Source: Mycobacterium sp. GA-1285 (GTDB lineage Bacteria > Actinomycetota > Actinomycetes > Mycobacteriales > Mycobacteriaceae). Taken from it: a stretch of DNA of 64,000 bases. Within the stretch, counting starts at the first letter, position 1. Every line of letters starts with the position of its first letter. A program made the position numbers and the translations under genes. The notes under the pieces are model-generated. The model did not search any database and was not told the origin of the DNA. It saw only the letters and a list, made by a program, of their open reading frames with translations. The stretch spans positions 1 to 64,000 of the forward strand of contig NZ_LQIS01000034.1 in assembly GCF_001499905.1 (NCBI RefSeq), read 5' to 3'. Positions 36,337-44,788 of this stretch are shown one piece after another.

Positions 36337-36756
36337 ATGCCGATCACCACCACGTCCATCGCGCACATCCGCCTGACCGTGACCGACATCGAGCGATCGC
36401 GTGAATTCTACGAAGCCGTCTTTGGCTGGCGTGTTCTCTACGAGATGCCCGAAGGCGCCGATGCCGTGACCCGTGAAGCGCTGGGTTTCCTGTTCGGCGG
36501 GGTCATCTACGACCTCGGCGGCATGCTCGTGGGCTTACGACCGGCAGCGGCAGACACCGACTCCTTCGACGAGAACCGCACAGGCCTCGACCACGTCGCG
36601 TTCCGGTTGACCAGCAAGGACGAACTCGACTCCGCGGAAAGCCATCTCGATGATCTCGGCATCTCGCACGAACCGATCAAGGACATCGGGCCGATGTACA
36701 TCCTCGAGTTCCGCGACCCGGACAACATCGCGCTGGAGTTGACCGCCCCGAAGTGA
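36337..36756 (+). CDS. VOC family (glyoxalase-like) protein
   Basis: A 139-residue protein with two beta-alpha-beta-beta-beta modules. Candidate metal ligands are His10 (IAHIRLTVTDIERSREFYEA), His87 (LDHVAFRL) and Glu127/Glu134 near the C-terminal FRDPDNIALELTAP. Length and motif order match the glyoxalase/bleomycin-resistance/dioxygenase superfamily. The reaction is unknown. GGGGAC lies before the ATG. Confidence 0.83.
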   Translation: MPITTTSIAHIRLTVTDIERSREFYEAVFGWRVLYEMPEGADAVTREALGFLFGGVIYDLGGMLVGLRPAAADTDSFDENRTGLDHVAFRLTSKDELDSAESHLDDLGISHEPIKDIGPMYILEFRDPDNIALELTAPK

Positions 36757-36760
36757 CCAG

Positions 36761-37774
36761 TCAGGCGAGTGTGCCCATGATGTCGGCCACCGAACCGGTT
36801 CTGGCCGCACGGAATCCGGTACCCGCCCATACGTTCACCCCGTGCGGATCGCCCGCTCGCACGGCCGCCGCCCGCAGCGGGCTGGTCAGGTAGTGCACCT
36901 CGGGGTATCCCAACGGTGCCTCGCCTTCGTGGTCGTCAACGAACCGGTTGCGCAGGCCGCGTGCGTAACGGCCCGAGAACGCCTTCGTCACAACGGTTTC
37001 AGTGAACCCGTCGTCCTGCAACGCGGCACGGTGCACGGCGCTGCTGCCCGCCTCGTCGGCGAGCAAGAACGCGGTGCCGAGTTGTGCGGCCACCGCGCCC
37101 GCGTGCCGCACCCGCACGATGTCCTCGCTCGTCATCAGGCCACCGGCGGCGACGACGGGCACGTCGACGGTGGCCATCAATGACGCCAGCAGTTCGTCCA
37201 GCGGAACCTCGGACGGGCGCGCGGTCGGGTCGAAGGTGCCGCGGTGCCCGCCGGCCGCCGGACCCTGCGCCGTGACAGCGTCCACGCCGCGCGCGACGGC
37301 TTGCTGCGCCTCGGCCAGCGTGGTCACAGTGCCCACCGTCGTGATACCGGCCCCGCGTAACCGCTGTATCTCCTCGTTGGTGGGCAATCCGAACGTGAAC
37401 GACGCCACCGCGGGCTTGAGGTCGAGCAGCACATCGAGCTTGGCCGCCCAGGCGTCGTCGTCGAACCGGGGGTCACCGAGCGCGGTGCCGTAAAGTTCGG
37501 CGTCTTTCGCCAGCGACTCGGCGTACCGTGCAAGTGGGCCGGGGCTGGCCGCACTCGGTTGCGGCACAAACAGATTGGCGCCGACGGGCCCGGAGGTGAG
37601 CTGCTGGGCGGCGGCGAGGCGCTCGGCGAATGCCTCGGCAGTGAGATAGCCCGCCGCGACGAACCCGAGACCGCCCGCATTGGTTCCCGCAGCGGCGAGT
37701 TCGGGTGTCGAGGGCCCGCCCGCCATCGGCGCCACGACGACAGGATGAGCGAGGTCGCGGAAGTCGAACGTCAC
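36761..37774 (-). CDS. Nitronate monooxygenase-like flavoprotein
   Basis: A 337-residue FMN TIM-barrel protein. Motifs are HPVVVAPMAGGPSTPELAAA, GGLGFVAAGYL, AVTAQGPAAGGHRGTF and VPVVAAGGLMTSEDIV, then AQLGTAFLLADEA, all typical of nitronate monooxygenases that oxidise propionate-3-nitronate. The GTG at 37774 was taken as start because the TIM barrel begins there and the longer in-frame sequence is the shadow of the divergent VOC gene. It ends 4 bp from the convergent VOC gene. Confidence 0.87.
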   Translation of the reverse strand: MTFDFRDLAHPVVVAPMAGGPSTPELAAAGTNAGGLGFVAAGYLTAEAFAERLAAAQQLTSGPVGANLFVPQPSAASPGPLARYAESLAKDAELYGTALGDPRFDDDAWAAKLDVLLDLKPAVASFTFGLPTNEEIQRLRGAGITTVGTVTTLAEAQQAVARGVDAVTAQGPAAGGHRGTFDPTARPSEVPLDELLASLMATVDVPVVAAGGLMTSEDIVRVRHAGAVAAQLGTAFLLADEAGSSAVHRAALQDDGFTETVVTKAFSGRYARGLRNRFVDDHEGEAPLGYPEVHYLTSPLRAAAVRAGDPHGVNVWAGTGFRAARTGSVADIMGTLA

Positions 37775-37822
37775 CGCTACATCGTGCAACGTTGTCGGGG
37801 TTGGGCCGCGGTGGTTGACTGA

Positions 37823-38218
37823 ATGGGTATGGCCATCGAGTTCAACCACACGATCGTCGCGGCACGGGATCGCGAGGAATCGGCCCGCTTTTTCACCGAG
37901 TTGTTCGGCTTGCCGCCTGCCAAGGAATTCGGCCCGTTCCTGGCGGTGGGCCTGGCGCACGATGCCAGTCTCGATTACGCGCAGGTCGGCCCCGGCGAGA
38001 AGATCCACCCCCAGCATCTCGCATTCCTGGTCTCCGAAGACGAGTTCACCGAGATCTACGGGCGCATCCAGGATCGTGGTCTTCAGCACTGGGCCGATCC
38101 CCACGGTTCGCGCCCGGGTGAGATCAACCACAACGACGGTGGCCGCGGCGTCTACTTCCCGGACCCGGCGGGTCACCGCCTCGAGATCATCACCCGGCCG
38201 TACGGGTCCGGAGGCTGA
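37823..38218 (+). CDS. VOC family protein
   Basis: A 131-residue VOC protein, distinct from that at 36337. FNHTIVAARDREESARFFTE provides the first His, HPQHLAFLVSEDEF the second, and GVYFPDPAGHRLEIITRPYG the Glu. These are typical glyoxalase-superfamily metal ligands. The second ATG (37829) is an equally possible start. It ends 9 bp from the convergent Rrf2 gene. Function unknown. Confidence 0.83.
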   Translation: MGMAIEFNHTIVAARDREESARFFTELFGLPPAKEFGPFLAVGLAHDASLDYAQVGPGEKIHPQHLAFLVSEDEFTEIYGRIQDRGLQHWADPHGSRPGEINHNDGGRGVYFPDPAGHRLEIITRPYGSGG

Positions 38219-38227
38219 CCCGTCACG

Positions 38228-38704
38228 TCAATTCAGCGAGTGCCCGCGCTGGGTCTCCTGATCGCGATAGTCGTCGGCGAGCTTGCGGACGTGCTTGGGC
38301 AGCGCATCGGCGGCCACGTCGGCCACGCTCGTCTGCTCGAGCACCGAACGCATGCTCGCCCGCAGCGCCCGCCAGACATCCCTCAGCGGTGTCGTCGGCC
38401 CGGTGTACGGCAGGTCTCCGAGCCCGATGTCGCGAACGCTGGCCAGTGGGCCGTCGATGCAGCGCAGCACGTCAGCCAGGCTGATGTCCGTGGCCGGACG
38501 AGCCAACTCGTATCCGCCTTCACGGCCGCGGTGGCTGCGCACGAGGCGGTCGGTGCGCAGGGCGGAGAGGATGTCGACGAGGAACTGCGGCGGAATCCCC
38601 TGTGCCTTGGCGAGGTCGTCGGTCGTCACGAGCACGCCGTCGTCGACCGTGGCGAGCTGCACCATCGCGCGGACGGCATACTCCGCTTTGGCCGACATGC
38701 GCAT
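38228..38704 (-). CDS. Rrf2 family regulator of the cys operon
   Basis: A 158-residue winged-helix Rrf2 protein (MRMSAKAEYAVRAMVQLATV, GIPPQFLVDILSALR, GREGGYELARPATDISLADV). Only one Cys is present (VLRCIDG), so the Fe-S ligands of IscR/NsrR are absent and it is closer to CymR-type regulators. CymR controls cysteine metabolism in other bacteria. It is the last gene of cysD-cysNC-cysQ, 8 bp after cysQ, so it is probably a sulfur-responsive, autoregulated repressor acting at the dyads before cysD. The ATG at 38704 or 38698 may be used. M. tuberculosis also has an Rrf2 gene (Rv1287) behind cysN. Confidence 0.87.
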   Translation of the reverse strand: MRMSAKAEYAVRAMVQLATVDDGVLVTTDDLAKAQGIPPQFLVDILSALRTDRLVRSHRGREGGYELARPATDISLADVLRCIDGPLASVRDIGLGDLPYTGPTTPLRDVWRALRASMRSVLEQTSVADVAADALPKHVRKLADDYRDQETQRGHSLN

Positions 38705-38712
38705 GAGCCCAG

Positions 38713-39444
38713 TCAATCACGCGTCACGGCGAGCACCGCGTCGGCGAGCTCGGGGCGGCACACGACGAGGTCGGGAAGCAGCGGGTCAGGGCGGTTGTAG
38801 ATCAGCGGCGCGCCGTCGATGCGGGAGGTGTGCAAACCTGCGGCTCGTGCGACGGCAACCGGTGCAGCCGAGTCCCACTCGTACTGGCCGCCGGCATGCA
38901 CGTACACATCCGACAGGCCCTGGACGACCGACGCCACCTTCGCCCCCGCCGAGCCCATTTCGACCAGCGTGCCCTGCAGCGCGTCGCGCACGGCGAGTGC
39001 GATCGTCGGCGGGCGCGTGCGCGACACCACGATGCGCGGTTGGTCGGGAGCAGCGGGTGGGGCCTCGACGGTGGGCGTGGCGAATGTGATGCCCTGCGCG
39101 GGAAGGGCGACCGCGCCGGCCGACAGCGTCCCGGCCTCCCAGAGCGCGACGTGCACGGCCCAGTCGTCGCGGCCCAGCTCGGAGAACTCGCGGGTGCCGT
39201 CGAGGGGGTCAACGATCCAGACGCGTTCGGCTCTCAGGCGGACCGGGTCGTCGGCGCCCTCCTCGGAGAGCACGGCGTCGTTCGGCCGCTCGGCTCGCAG
39301 CGCCTCCATCAGGAAGTCGTGGGAGCGCTTGTCTCCGGCTGCTTTCCGTTCAGCGGCGGTGGCGTCGGCGAGTTCGGAACGGACATTGAGCAGAAGTTCT
39401 CCAGCCGCGGTGGCAAGGCGTGCGGCGAGCTCGTGATCGCTCAC
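38713..39444 (-). CDS. cysQ: 3'(2'),5'-bisphosphate nucleotidase CysQ
   Basis: A 243-residue inositol-monophosphatase-fold enzyme that removes the 3'-phosphate of PAP/PAPS, clearing the inhibitory by-product of sulfate activation. Metal-site motifs are LSEEGADD, VDPLDGTREFSELGRDDWAV and the C-terminal YEWDSAAPVAVARAAG. It overlaps cysNC by 4 bases and precedes the Rrf2 regulator. Placement in the sulfate-activation operon strongly supports the PAP/PAPS role. In M. tuberculosis cysQ is elsewhere (Rv2131c). Confidence 0.92.
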   Translation of the reverse strand: MSDHELAARLATAAGELLLNVRSELADATAAERKAAGDKRSHDFLMEALRAERPNDAVLSEEGADDPVRLRAERVWIVDPLDGTREFSELGRDDWAVHVALWEAGTLSAGAVALPAQGITFATPTVEAPPAAPDQPRIVVSRTRPPTIALAVRDALQGTLVEMGSAGAKVASVVQGLSDVYVHAGGQYEWDSAAPVAVARAAGLHTSRIDGAPLIYNRPDPLLPDLVVCRPELADAVLAVTRD

Positions 39445-41327
39445 TGCCGACCTTCCAGCATCTCGATCACCATCTGAGCCAACTCCTCCGGGTCGCGGTC
39501 GGGGGTCAGCCTCAGGTCCGGATTCTTCGGCCGCTGGTAGGGGCTGTCAATGCCGGTGAAGTGGGTGATCTCGCCGGAACGGGCCTTGGCGTACAGGCCC
39601 TTCGGATCGCGTCGTTCGCAGTCCTCCAGCGGGGTGTCGCAGAACACCTCGAAGAAGTCGAGCCCGGCGTCGGTGGTCACTTTTCGCGCCAGGGCGCGGT
39701 GCTCCTCGAGGGGGCTGATCGCGGGCACCAGCACAACCTGTCCGGAATCGGCGAGGATAGCTGCGACGTGAGCCAGCCTACGCTGGTTCTCGGCACGGTC
39801 AGACATCGAGAAGCCGAGGTCGGCGTTGAGCCCGTGACGGAGGTTGTCACCGTCGAGAACATAAGCGGGAACACCTCTTTCGATCAGCTTCTGCTCGACC
39901 AGCATCGCCACCGACGATTTGCCCGAGCCTGACAGCCCGGTAAACCACACGGTCCTGCCCTTGCTCAGCCGGTCCTCGGCCTTGCACAGCGACTCGTGCC
40001 TGACGGTGTTGGGGCTCGAGGTGCGGGCCGTCACCTGCGGCAGGATCATGCCCGCCGCGACGGTGCCGTTGGTGTTGGGATCGATCAGGATGAACGACCC
40101 CGTGGTTGCGTTGCGGCTGTACTCGTCGAGCAGCAGCGGCTGTTGTGTGCGCAGCGAAACCCGGCCCAGCTCATTGAGTTTGAGGGCGGTGACTTCCTTG
40201 TCCCGGTGCAAGGTGTTGACGTCGAGGCGGTAGTCCAGCGCCGTGACCCGGACTCGCGTGGTGCGGGTGGTGTGCTTGATCACGTAGTCGCGGCCGGGTT
40301 CGAGGGCGGAGCCGTCGGCCATCCAGCAGACGGTGGCGTCGAACTCCTGGGTCACCCGCGGCTGATTGTTGGGCCGCGCGATGAGGTCGCCGCGCGAGAT
40401 GTCGATATCGTCGGTGAGGCTGATCGCCACGGCCATCGGGGGAAACGCTTCGTCGACCGGACCGCTCGGACCCTCGATCGCCGCGATCCGCGACGTCATC
40501 CCGGCGGGCAGCACGACGACGTCGTCGCCGACCCGCATCACCCCGCTCGCGACGGTGCCCGCGTAGCTGCGGTGATCGTGGTGTTCGAGGCTCTGCGGGC
40601 GGATCACGTACTGGACCGGGAACCGGACGTCGACGAGGTTGCGGTCGCCGGCGATATAGACCTCTTCGAGGTGGCTCAGCAGCGGCGGACCCTCGTACCA
40701 GGGGGTGTTGTCGGATTTGGTGACGACATTGTCGCCGTTGAGTGCGGACAGCGGAATCGTCGTCACGTCGTGGATGTCCAGGCGCGCGGCGAAATCGTGG
40801 AAGTCGTCGCGGATCTTCTCGAACTGCTCTCTGTCCCAATCGATCAGGTCCATTTTGTTCACCGCGAGCACGATGTGCCGGATGCCGAGCAGCGATGCGA
40901 GGAACGCGTGGCGGCGGGACTGCTCGAGCAATCCGTGGCGGGCGTCGACCAGGACGATCGCCAATTGCGCGGTGGATGTACCCGTGACCATGTTACGGGT
41001 GTACTGAATGTGGCCGGGGGTGTCGGCGATGATGAATTTGCGCTTGGGCGTTGCGAAGTAGCGGTAGGCGACGTCGATCGTGATGCCCTGTTCGCGCTCG
41101 GCGCGCAGACCATCGGTCACCAGCGCCAGATCTGTGTAGTCGTGGCCGCGTTCTTTGGAAGTGCGCTCCACCGAGGCCAATTGGTCTTCCATGACGGCCT
41201 TGGAGTCGAAGAGCAGCCGCCCGATCAGGGTCGACTTGCCGTCGTCGACGGACCCCGCGGTGGCGATGCGGAGCAGCGTCGCGGCGGGCCGCGTGGCGGC
41301 TCCGGGCCGCTCGGTGGTGCGAGTCAT
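39441..41327 (-). CDS. cysNC: Bifunctional sulfate adenylyltransferase large subunit/APS kinase
   Basis: A 628-residue fusion. The N-terminal GTPase (CysN) has P-loop AGSVDDGKSTLIG, DTPGHIQYTRNM and NKMDL. It powers APS formation by CysD. The C-terminal APS kinase (CysC, from about residue 440) has FTGLSGSGKSSVA and DGDNLRHGLNADLGFS and makes PAPS. The ATG at 41327 was chosen because the family N-terminus starts there (MTRTTERPG). It lies 55 bp after cysD and overlaps cysQ. Confidence 0.96.
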   Translation of the reverse strand: MTRTTERPGAATRPAATLLRIATAGSVDDGKSTLIGRLLFDSKAVMEDQLASVERTSKERGHDYTDLALVTDGLRAEREQGITIDVAYRYFATPKRKFIIADTPGHIQYTRNMVTGTSTAQLAIVLVDARHGLLEQSRRHAFLASLLGIRHIVLAVNKMDLIDWDREQFEKIRDDFHDFAARLDIHDVTTIPLSALNGDNVVTKSDNTPWYEGPPLLSHLEEVYIAGDRNLVDVRFPVQYVIRPQSLEHHDHRSYAGTVASGVMRVGDDVVVLPAGMTSRIAAIEGPSGPVDEAFPPMAVAISLTDDIDISRGDLIARPNNQPRVTQEFDATVCWMADGSALEPGRDYVIKHTTRTTRVRVTALDYRLDVNTLHRDKEVTALKLNELGRVSLRTQQPLLLDEYSRNATTGSFILIDPNTNGTVAAGMILPQVTARTSSPNTVRHESLCKAEDRLSKGRTVWFTGLSGSGKSSVAMLVEQKLIERGVPAYVLDGDNLRHGLNADLGFSMSDRAENQRRLAHVAAILADSGQVVLVPAISPLEEHRALARKVTTDAGLDFFEVFCDTPLEDCERRDPKGLYAKARSGEITHFTGIDSPYQRPKNPDLRLTPDRDPEELAQMVIEMLEGRQ

Positions 41328-41382
41328 CAGTGTTGTCCGTTCTTCGCGCGAGCGTCCCCTGCCCTTCGGGCGTGGGCCCACA

Positions 41383-42309
41383 TCAGAAGTAACCCTCTCG
41401 CTTGCGGTCTTCCATACCGGCCTCGGAGATGCGGTCGTCGGCGCGCGTGGCGCCGCGCTCGGTGAGCCGCGACACCGCCGTCTCGGCGATCACCTCGGAA
41501 ACCGTTGCGGCGTACGACTCCACGCAGCCGGTGCAGGTGACATCGCCGACGGTGCGGAACCGCACCGTCTTCTCGACGATCTCCTCGTCTTTGCGCGGCT
41601 GCAGGTACTTGTGGACGGCCAGCAGCATCCCGTCGCGCTCGAACACCTTGCGGCGATGGGCGTAGTAGATCGACGGCAGCTTGATCTTCTCGGCGCCGAC
41701 GTAGGACCAGATGTCGAATTCGGTCCAGTTCGACAGCGGGAACACGCGGATGTGCTCGCCCTTGTGGTGGCGGCCGTTGTAGAGGTTCCACAACTCGGGC
41801 CGCTGGGCCTTCGGGTCCCATTGGCCGAACTCGTCGCGGAACGAGAACACCCGCTCCTTGGCGCGGGCCTTCTCCTCGTCGCGGCGTGCGCCGCCGAACG
41901 CGGCGTCGAACTTGTTCTCGCGAATGGCGCGCAGCAGGGTCACCGTCTGCAGAGGATTGCGCGACGGGATCGTCTCGACCACGCGCCCGGCGTCGATGTC
42001 GTCCTGCACCTTCGCGACGACCAGCCGGACACCGAACTCCTCGACGAGCTCGTCGCGGGTCTGCAACACCTCGTCGAAATTGTGTCCGGTGTCGACGTGC
42101 ATTACCGGGAAAGGCAGCCGGCCCGGCCGGAACGCCTTGAGCGCCAGATGCAGCATGACGATGGAGTCTTTGCCGCCGGAGAACAACAGCACGGGCCGCT
42201 CGAACTCCGCGGCCACCTCACGGATGATGTGGATGGCCTCGGCTTCCAAGGACCGTAGGTGGCTGAGCTCGTAACGCCCGGCGTTGAGCTGCTCGGTCGT
42301 GGCCGTCAT
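41383..42309 (-). CDS. cysD: Sulfate adenylyltransferase small subunit
   Basis: PP-loop ATPase subunit that forms APS from sulfate and ATP with CysN. The 308-residue protein has VLLFSGGKDSIVMLHLALKA (PP-loop), PVMHVDTGHNFDEVL and the C-terminal VRFRTVGDVTCTGCVES. GAGGTAACG precedes the ATG. First gene of the sulfate-activation operon, with a consensus-like promoter and two dyads upstream. Confidence 0.96.
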   Translation of the reverse strand: MTATTEQLNAGRYELSHLRSLEAEAIHIIREVAAEFERPVLLFSGGKDSIVMLHLALKAFRPGRLPFPVMHVDTGHNFDEVLQTRDELVEEFGVRLVVAKVQDDIDAGRVVETIPSRNPLQTVTLLRAIRENKFDAAFGGARRDEEKARAKERVFSFRDEFGQWDPKAQRPELWNLYNGRHHKGEHIRVFPLSNWTEFDIWSYVGAEKIKLPSIYYAHRRKVFERDGMLLAVHKYLQPRKDEEIVEKTVRFRTVGDVTCTGCVESYAATVSEVIAETAVSRLTERGATRADDRISEAGMEDRKREGYF

Positions 42310-42332
42310 CGTTACCTCGTTAAGTTGGTAGG

Positions 42333-42354
42333 AATGGCCATATTTATGGTCATT
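42333..42354. promoter_or_regulatory. Dyad downstream of the cysD promoter
   Basis: AATGGCCAT (42333-42341) and ATGGTCATT (42346-42354) form an inverted repeat with one mismatch and a 4-nt AT spacer. It lies at or just after the predicted transcription start of cysD, 24 bp before the start codon. A repressor bound here would block the operon. Confidence 0.55.
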
Positions 42355-42359
42355 ACCGG

Positions 42360-42391
42360 ATATTAGACACCGCTGCGGTCCGAGGTGTCAA
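42360..42391 (-). promoter_or_regulatory. cysD promoter with dyad in spacer
   Basis: Minus strand -35 is TTGACA (42386-42391), a perfect consensus. The -10 is TCTAAT (42362-42367, 18-nt spacer) or TAATAT (42360-42365, 20-nt spacer). Within it GACACC (42366-42371) and GGTGTC (42384-42389) form a perfect 6-bp dyad spaced by 12 nt, positioned to control access by RNA polymerase. Confidence 0.6.
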
Positions 42392-42395
42392 CGCA

Positions 42396-42435
42396 CCCCT
42401 ATCTGCGACGGTGCCCCCTATCTGCGCGACGGTGC
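42396..42435 (+). repeat. Short direct repeat
   Basis: Two adjacent copies of a 19-22 nt unit, CCCCTATCTGCG then GACGGTGC, differ by a 2-nt GC insertion and one extra C. They lie upstream of the cysD promoter. Function unknown. Confidence 0.6.
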
Positions 42436-42493
42436 GGGTCTGTCGACGACACGCCGCGAGATGTCGCCACTTAACGCACCGTCACCGCGCCGC

Positions 42494-42627
42494 GAGCGTG
42501 CGCAGGGCGCTGCTGTCAATGCTGCGAAGGCGATCGCAACCTACAAAGTGGGATACCCCGCGGGGCCGTGAGCGTGCGCAAAGTGCTGTTTTTCCGCGGC
42601 ATGTCGTGTGCAGACACGCACCCTCGC
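42494..42627. repeat. REP-like palindromic element
   Basis: GAGCGTGCGCA followed by (G/A)(G/A)(G)(C/T)GCTG occurs twice (42494-42515 and 42570-42590). The second copy forms an imperfect palindrome with CGCACCCTC near 42617-42625. A nested hairpin CGTGT-GCAG-ACACG lies within it. The layout resembles short extragenic palindromes of rapid-growing mycobacteria. No gene is seen between 42392 and 42676; this element fills most of that gap. Confidence 0.45.
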
Positions 42628-42676
42628 GCAAGAGGAGGGAGGTCGCGCAGCGGCAGGTAAGGTCGCCCGCCGAGAG

Positions 42677-43168
42677 TCAGAGCGTGACTTCGGTCAGCCG
42701 GCCGGTGGCGACGTCGAAGATGAAACCGCGCAACGACTCGTGCTTGGTGACGAAGGGGCTCGCCTCGATCCGTCGCAGTGATTGCCGCACGTCGACTTCG
42801 AGGTCGATGAACGACTCGGCGGCCCACTCGGGCTTGATGCCGATCTCGTCCTGGATCTGCTGCTTGAAACCGTCGTCGGTGAAGGTCAGCATGCCGCAGT
42901 CGGTGTGGTGGATCAGGATGATCTCCTTGGTTCCGAGTAGCCGCTGGCTGATGGCCAGCGAGCGGATCTCGTCGTCGGTGATGACGCCGCCGGCATTGCG
43001 GATGACGTGGGCCTCGCCGTCGCCCAGACCGAGAATCCGGTAGACGTCGAGGCGGGCGTCCATGCACGCGACCACCGCGACGTGCTTACTCGGCGGCAGC
43101 GGCAGCGGACCGGAGAACGTCTTCGCGTACTCCTCGTTGTTCTTCAGATATTCGTCGGTCACAGACAT
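42677..43168 (-). CDS. canA: Beta-carbonic anhydrase
   Basis: Zinc enzyme interconverting CO2 and bicarbonate. The 163-residue protein keeps zinc ligands Cys35, His88 and Cys91 (VVACMDARLD and HHTDCGM) and the Asp37-Arg39 dyad. It aligns with M. tuberculosis Rv1284 in length and context (next to cysD). It lies downstream of the histidine kinase on the same strand with a 72-bp gap, so it probably has its own promoter. Confidence 0.93.
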   Translation of the reverse strand: MSVTDEYLKNNEEYAKTFSGPLPLPPSKHVAVVACMDARLDVYRILGLGDGEAHVIRNAGGVITDDEIRSLAISQRLLGTKEIILIHHTDCGMLTFTDDGFKQQIQDEIGIKPEWAAESFIDLEVDVRQSLRRIEASPFVTKHESLRGFIFDVATGRLTEVTL

Positions 43169-43240
43169 TCGTCGACCATATAACCGCGCTCCCGTACAGA
43201 GGCCATAGAAAATCAGGCCGATCGAATGGGAAAGGCCGAA

Positions 43241-44788
43241 TCACCGGCCGGGCAACGTCACGACGAAGCGCGTCTCACCGGGGGCGCTGTCCACCTCGAT
43301 GGTGCCGCGGTGGGCCTTGACGACAGCGGCCACGATCGCCAATCCGAGGCCCGTCCCTCCGTCGCGACGAGACCGCGACGAGTCTCCGCGGGCGAACCTC
43401 TCGAAAATCTCGGGCTGCAACCAGCCCGGGATGCCCGGGCCGTCGTCGGCCACGGTCAGTACCACGGCGCCATCCGCCTTGACGGTCAGCGACGTGGTGA
43501 CCGAGGTGCCCGGCGGCGTGTGAACGCGGGCGTTGGCAAGCAGGTTCGCGAGCACCTGGTGTAGCCGGGCCTCATCGCCCACGACGAGTACCGGTTCCGT
43601 GGGGAGATTGAGCGACCATTGGTGTTCCGGCCCGGCGATATGCGCGTCGCTGACCGCGTCGACGATCAGGCGCGACAGGTCCACCGGCTGCTGCTCGAGC
43701 GGTCGTCCGGTGTCGAGGCGCGCCAGCAGCAGCATGTCCTCGACGAGCTGCGTCATACGGGCGGTTTCCGATTCCACCCGGCTCATGGCGTGGGCGACGT
43801 CGTCGGGCACGTCGTCGTGTTTGCGTTGTGCCAGTTCGGTATAGCCGCGGATGGCGGCCAGCGGGGTGCGTAGCTCGTGGCTGGCGTCGGCGACGAACTG
43901 GCGGATCCGGGTCTCGCTGGCGTGCCTCGCCGACAGCGCAGACGCGATCCGATCGAGCATTCGGTTCAACGCGGAGCCGAGTTGCCCGATCTCGGTGTGC
44001 GCGCCCGCCGGGTCCACCTTGACGATCGGCGTGGGCAGGCGCACTTCGCCGCGTTCGAGTTCTAGGTCGGCGACCTGCCGCGCCGCATCGGAAACTCTTG
44101 CCAGCGGCGCGAGTTGACGGCGAATGATCACAATGCCGGCCGTCGTTCCGCCGATCAACGCGGTAGCGCCGACGACGCAGAAGATGACCGCGACGGTGAA
44201 CAATGTGTCGTCGACATCGGATGTGGGCAGGCCGATCACGATCGTCTCGCCGCCCCGGGGCGTGTGCATCGCGATCACCCGGTAGCGTTTGAGTCCGTCG
44301 AGGTCGACGGTCGTCGGCGTGTCCGGCACGACGTGCGCCAGTTGTTGCCCTGCGGCCGTGCTGATCTCGCTGCGTGAGCCCTCGGCGGTGATGACCCCGG
44401 CATCGACCGGGGTGCCGCGCGAGACCACCGCGCCCACTGTGCCTGCTGCCTGCCCCGGAGCGTTGAGGAATGCGGGACCTGGCCCGAGGTTGTCGCGAAT
44501 GATCATGCGGTGACGGAAAGCCGGGCGCGGGAATCCCGGCGGCGCCGGCGGCGGGCCGAACTCGAACAGCCCGGCCGAACGTCGCCCCGTTTCGGCCAAG
44601 CGCTCATCCAATTGGTTGACCAGAAAGTGTTGCAGCGCAACGACGGTCCCCACCCCGACCACCGCGCACACCAGTGCGAGGAGAACGATCTGGGAGGCGA
44701 GAAGCCGAGCACGCAGCGACCACGTCCGCGGCCATCGGATTCGCGTCGACGGCCCGTCAGCGCGCGGGTTTGAGGACATAGCCGGCAC
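43241..44788 (-). CDS. Sensor histidine kinase
   Basis: A 515-residue membrane kinase. TM1 is about residues 30-52, a Pro-rich extracytoplasmic sensor region follows (about 53-195), then TM2 (about 197-222), HAMP, the H-box FVADASHELRTPLAAIRGYT (phospho-His304), N-box HQVLANLLANARVH and G-boxes VADDGPGIP and GGTGLGLAIVAAVVKAHRG. It overlaps the response regulator by 32 nt. General resemblance is to TrcS-type kinases; the signal is unknown. Starts at 44788 or 44779 are possible. Confidence 0.9.
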   Translation of the reverse strand: MPAMSSNPRADGPSTRIRWPRTWSLRARLLASQIVLLALVCAVVGVGTVVALQHFLVNQLDERLAETGRRSAGLFEFGPPPAPPGFPRPAFRHRMIIRDNLGPGPAFLNAPGQAAGTVGAVVSRGTPVDAGVITAEGSRSEISTAAGQQLAHVVPDTPTTVDLDGLKRYRVIAMHTPRGGETIVIGLPTSDVDDTLFTVAVIFCVVGATALIGGTTAGIVIIRRQLAPLARVSDAARQVADLELERGEVRLPTPIVKVDPAGAHTEIGQLGSALNRMLDRIASALSARHASETRIRQFVADASHELRTPLAAIRGYTELAQRKHDDVPDDVAHAMSRVESETARMTQLVEDMLLLARLDTGRPLEQQPVDLSRLIVDAVSDAHIAGPEHQWSLNLPTEPVLVVGDEARLHQVLANLLANARVHTPPGTSVTTSLTVKADGAVVLTVADDGPGIPGWLQPEIFERFARGDSSRSRRDGGTGLGLAIVAAVVKAHRGTIEVDSAPGETRFVVTLPGR

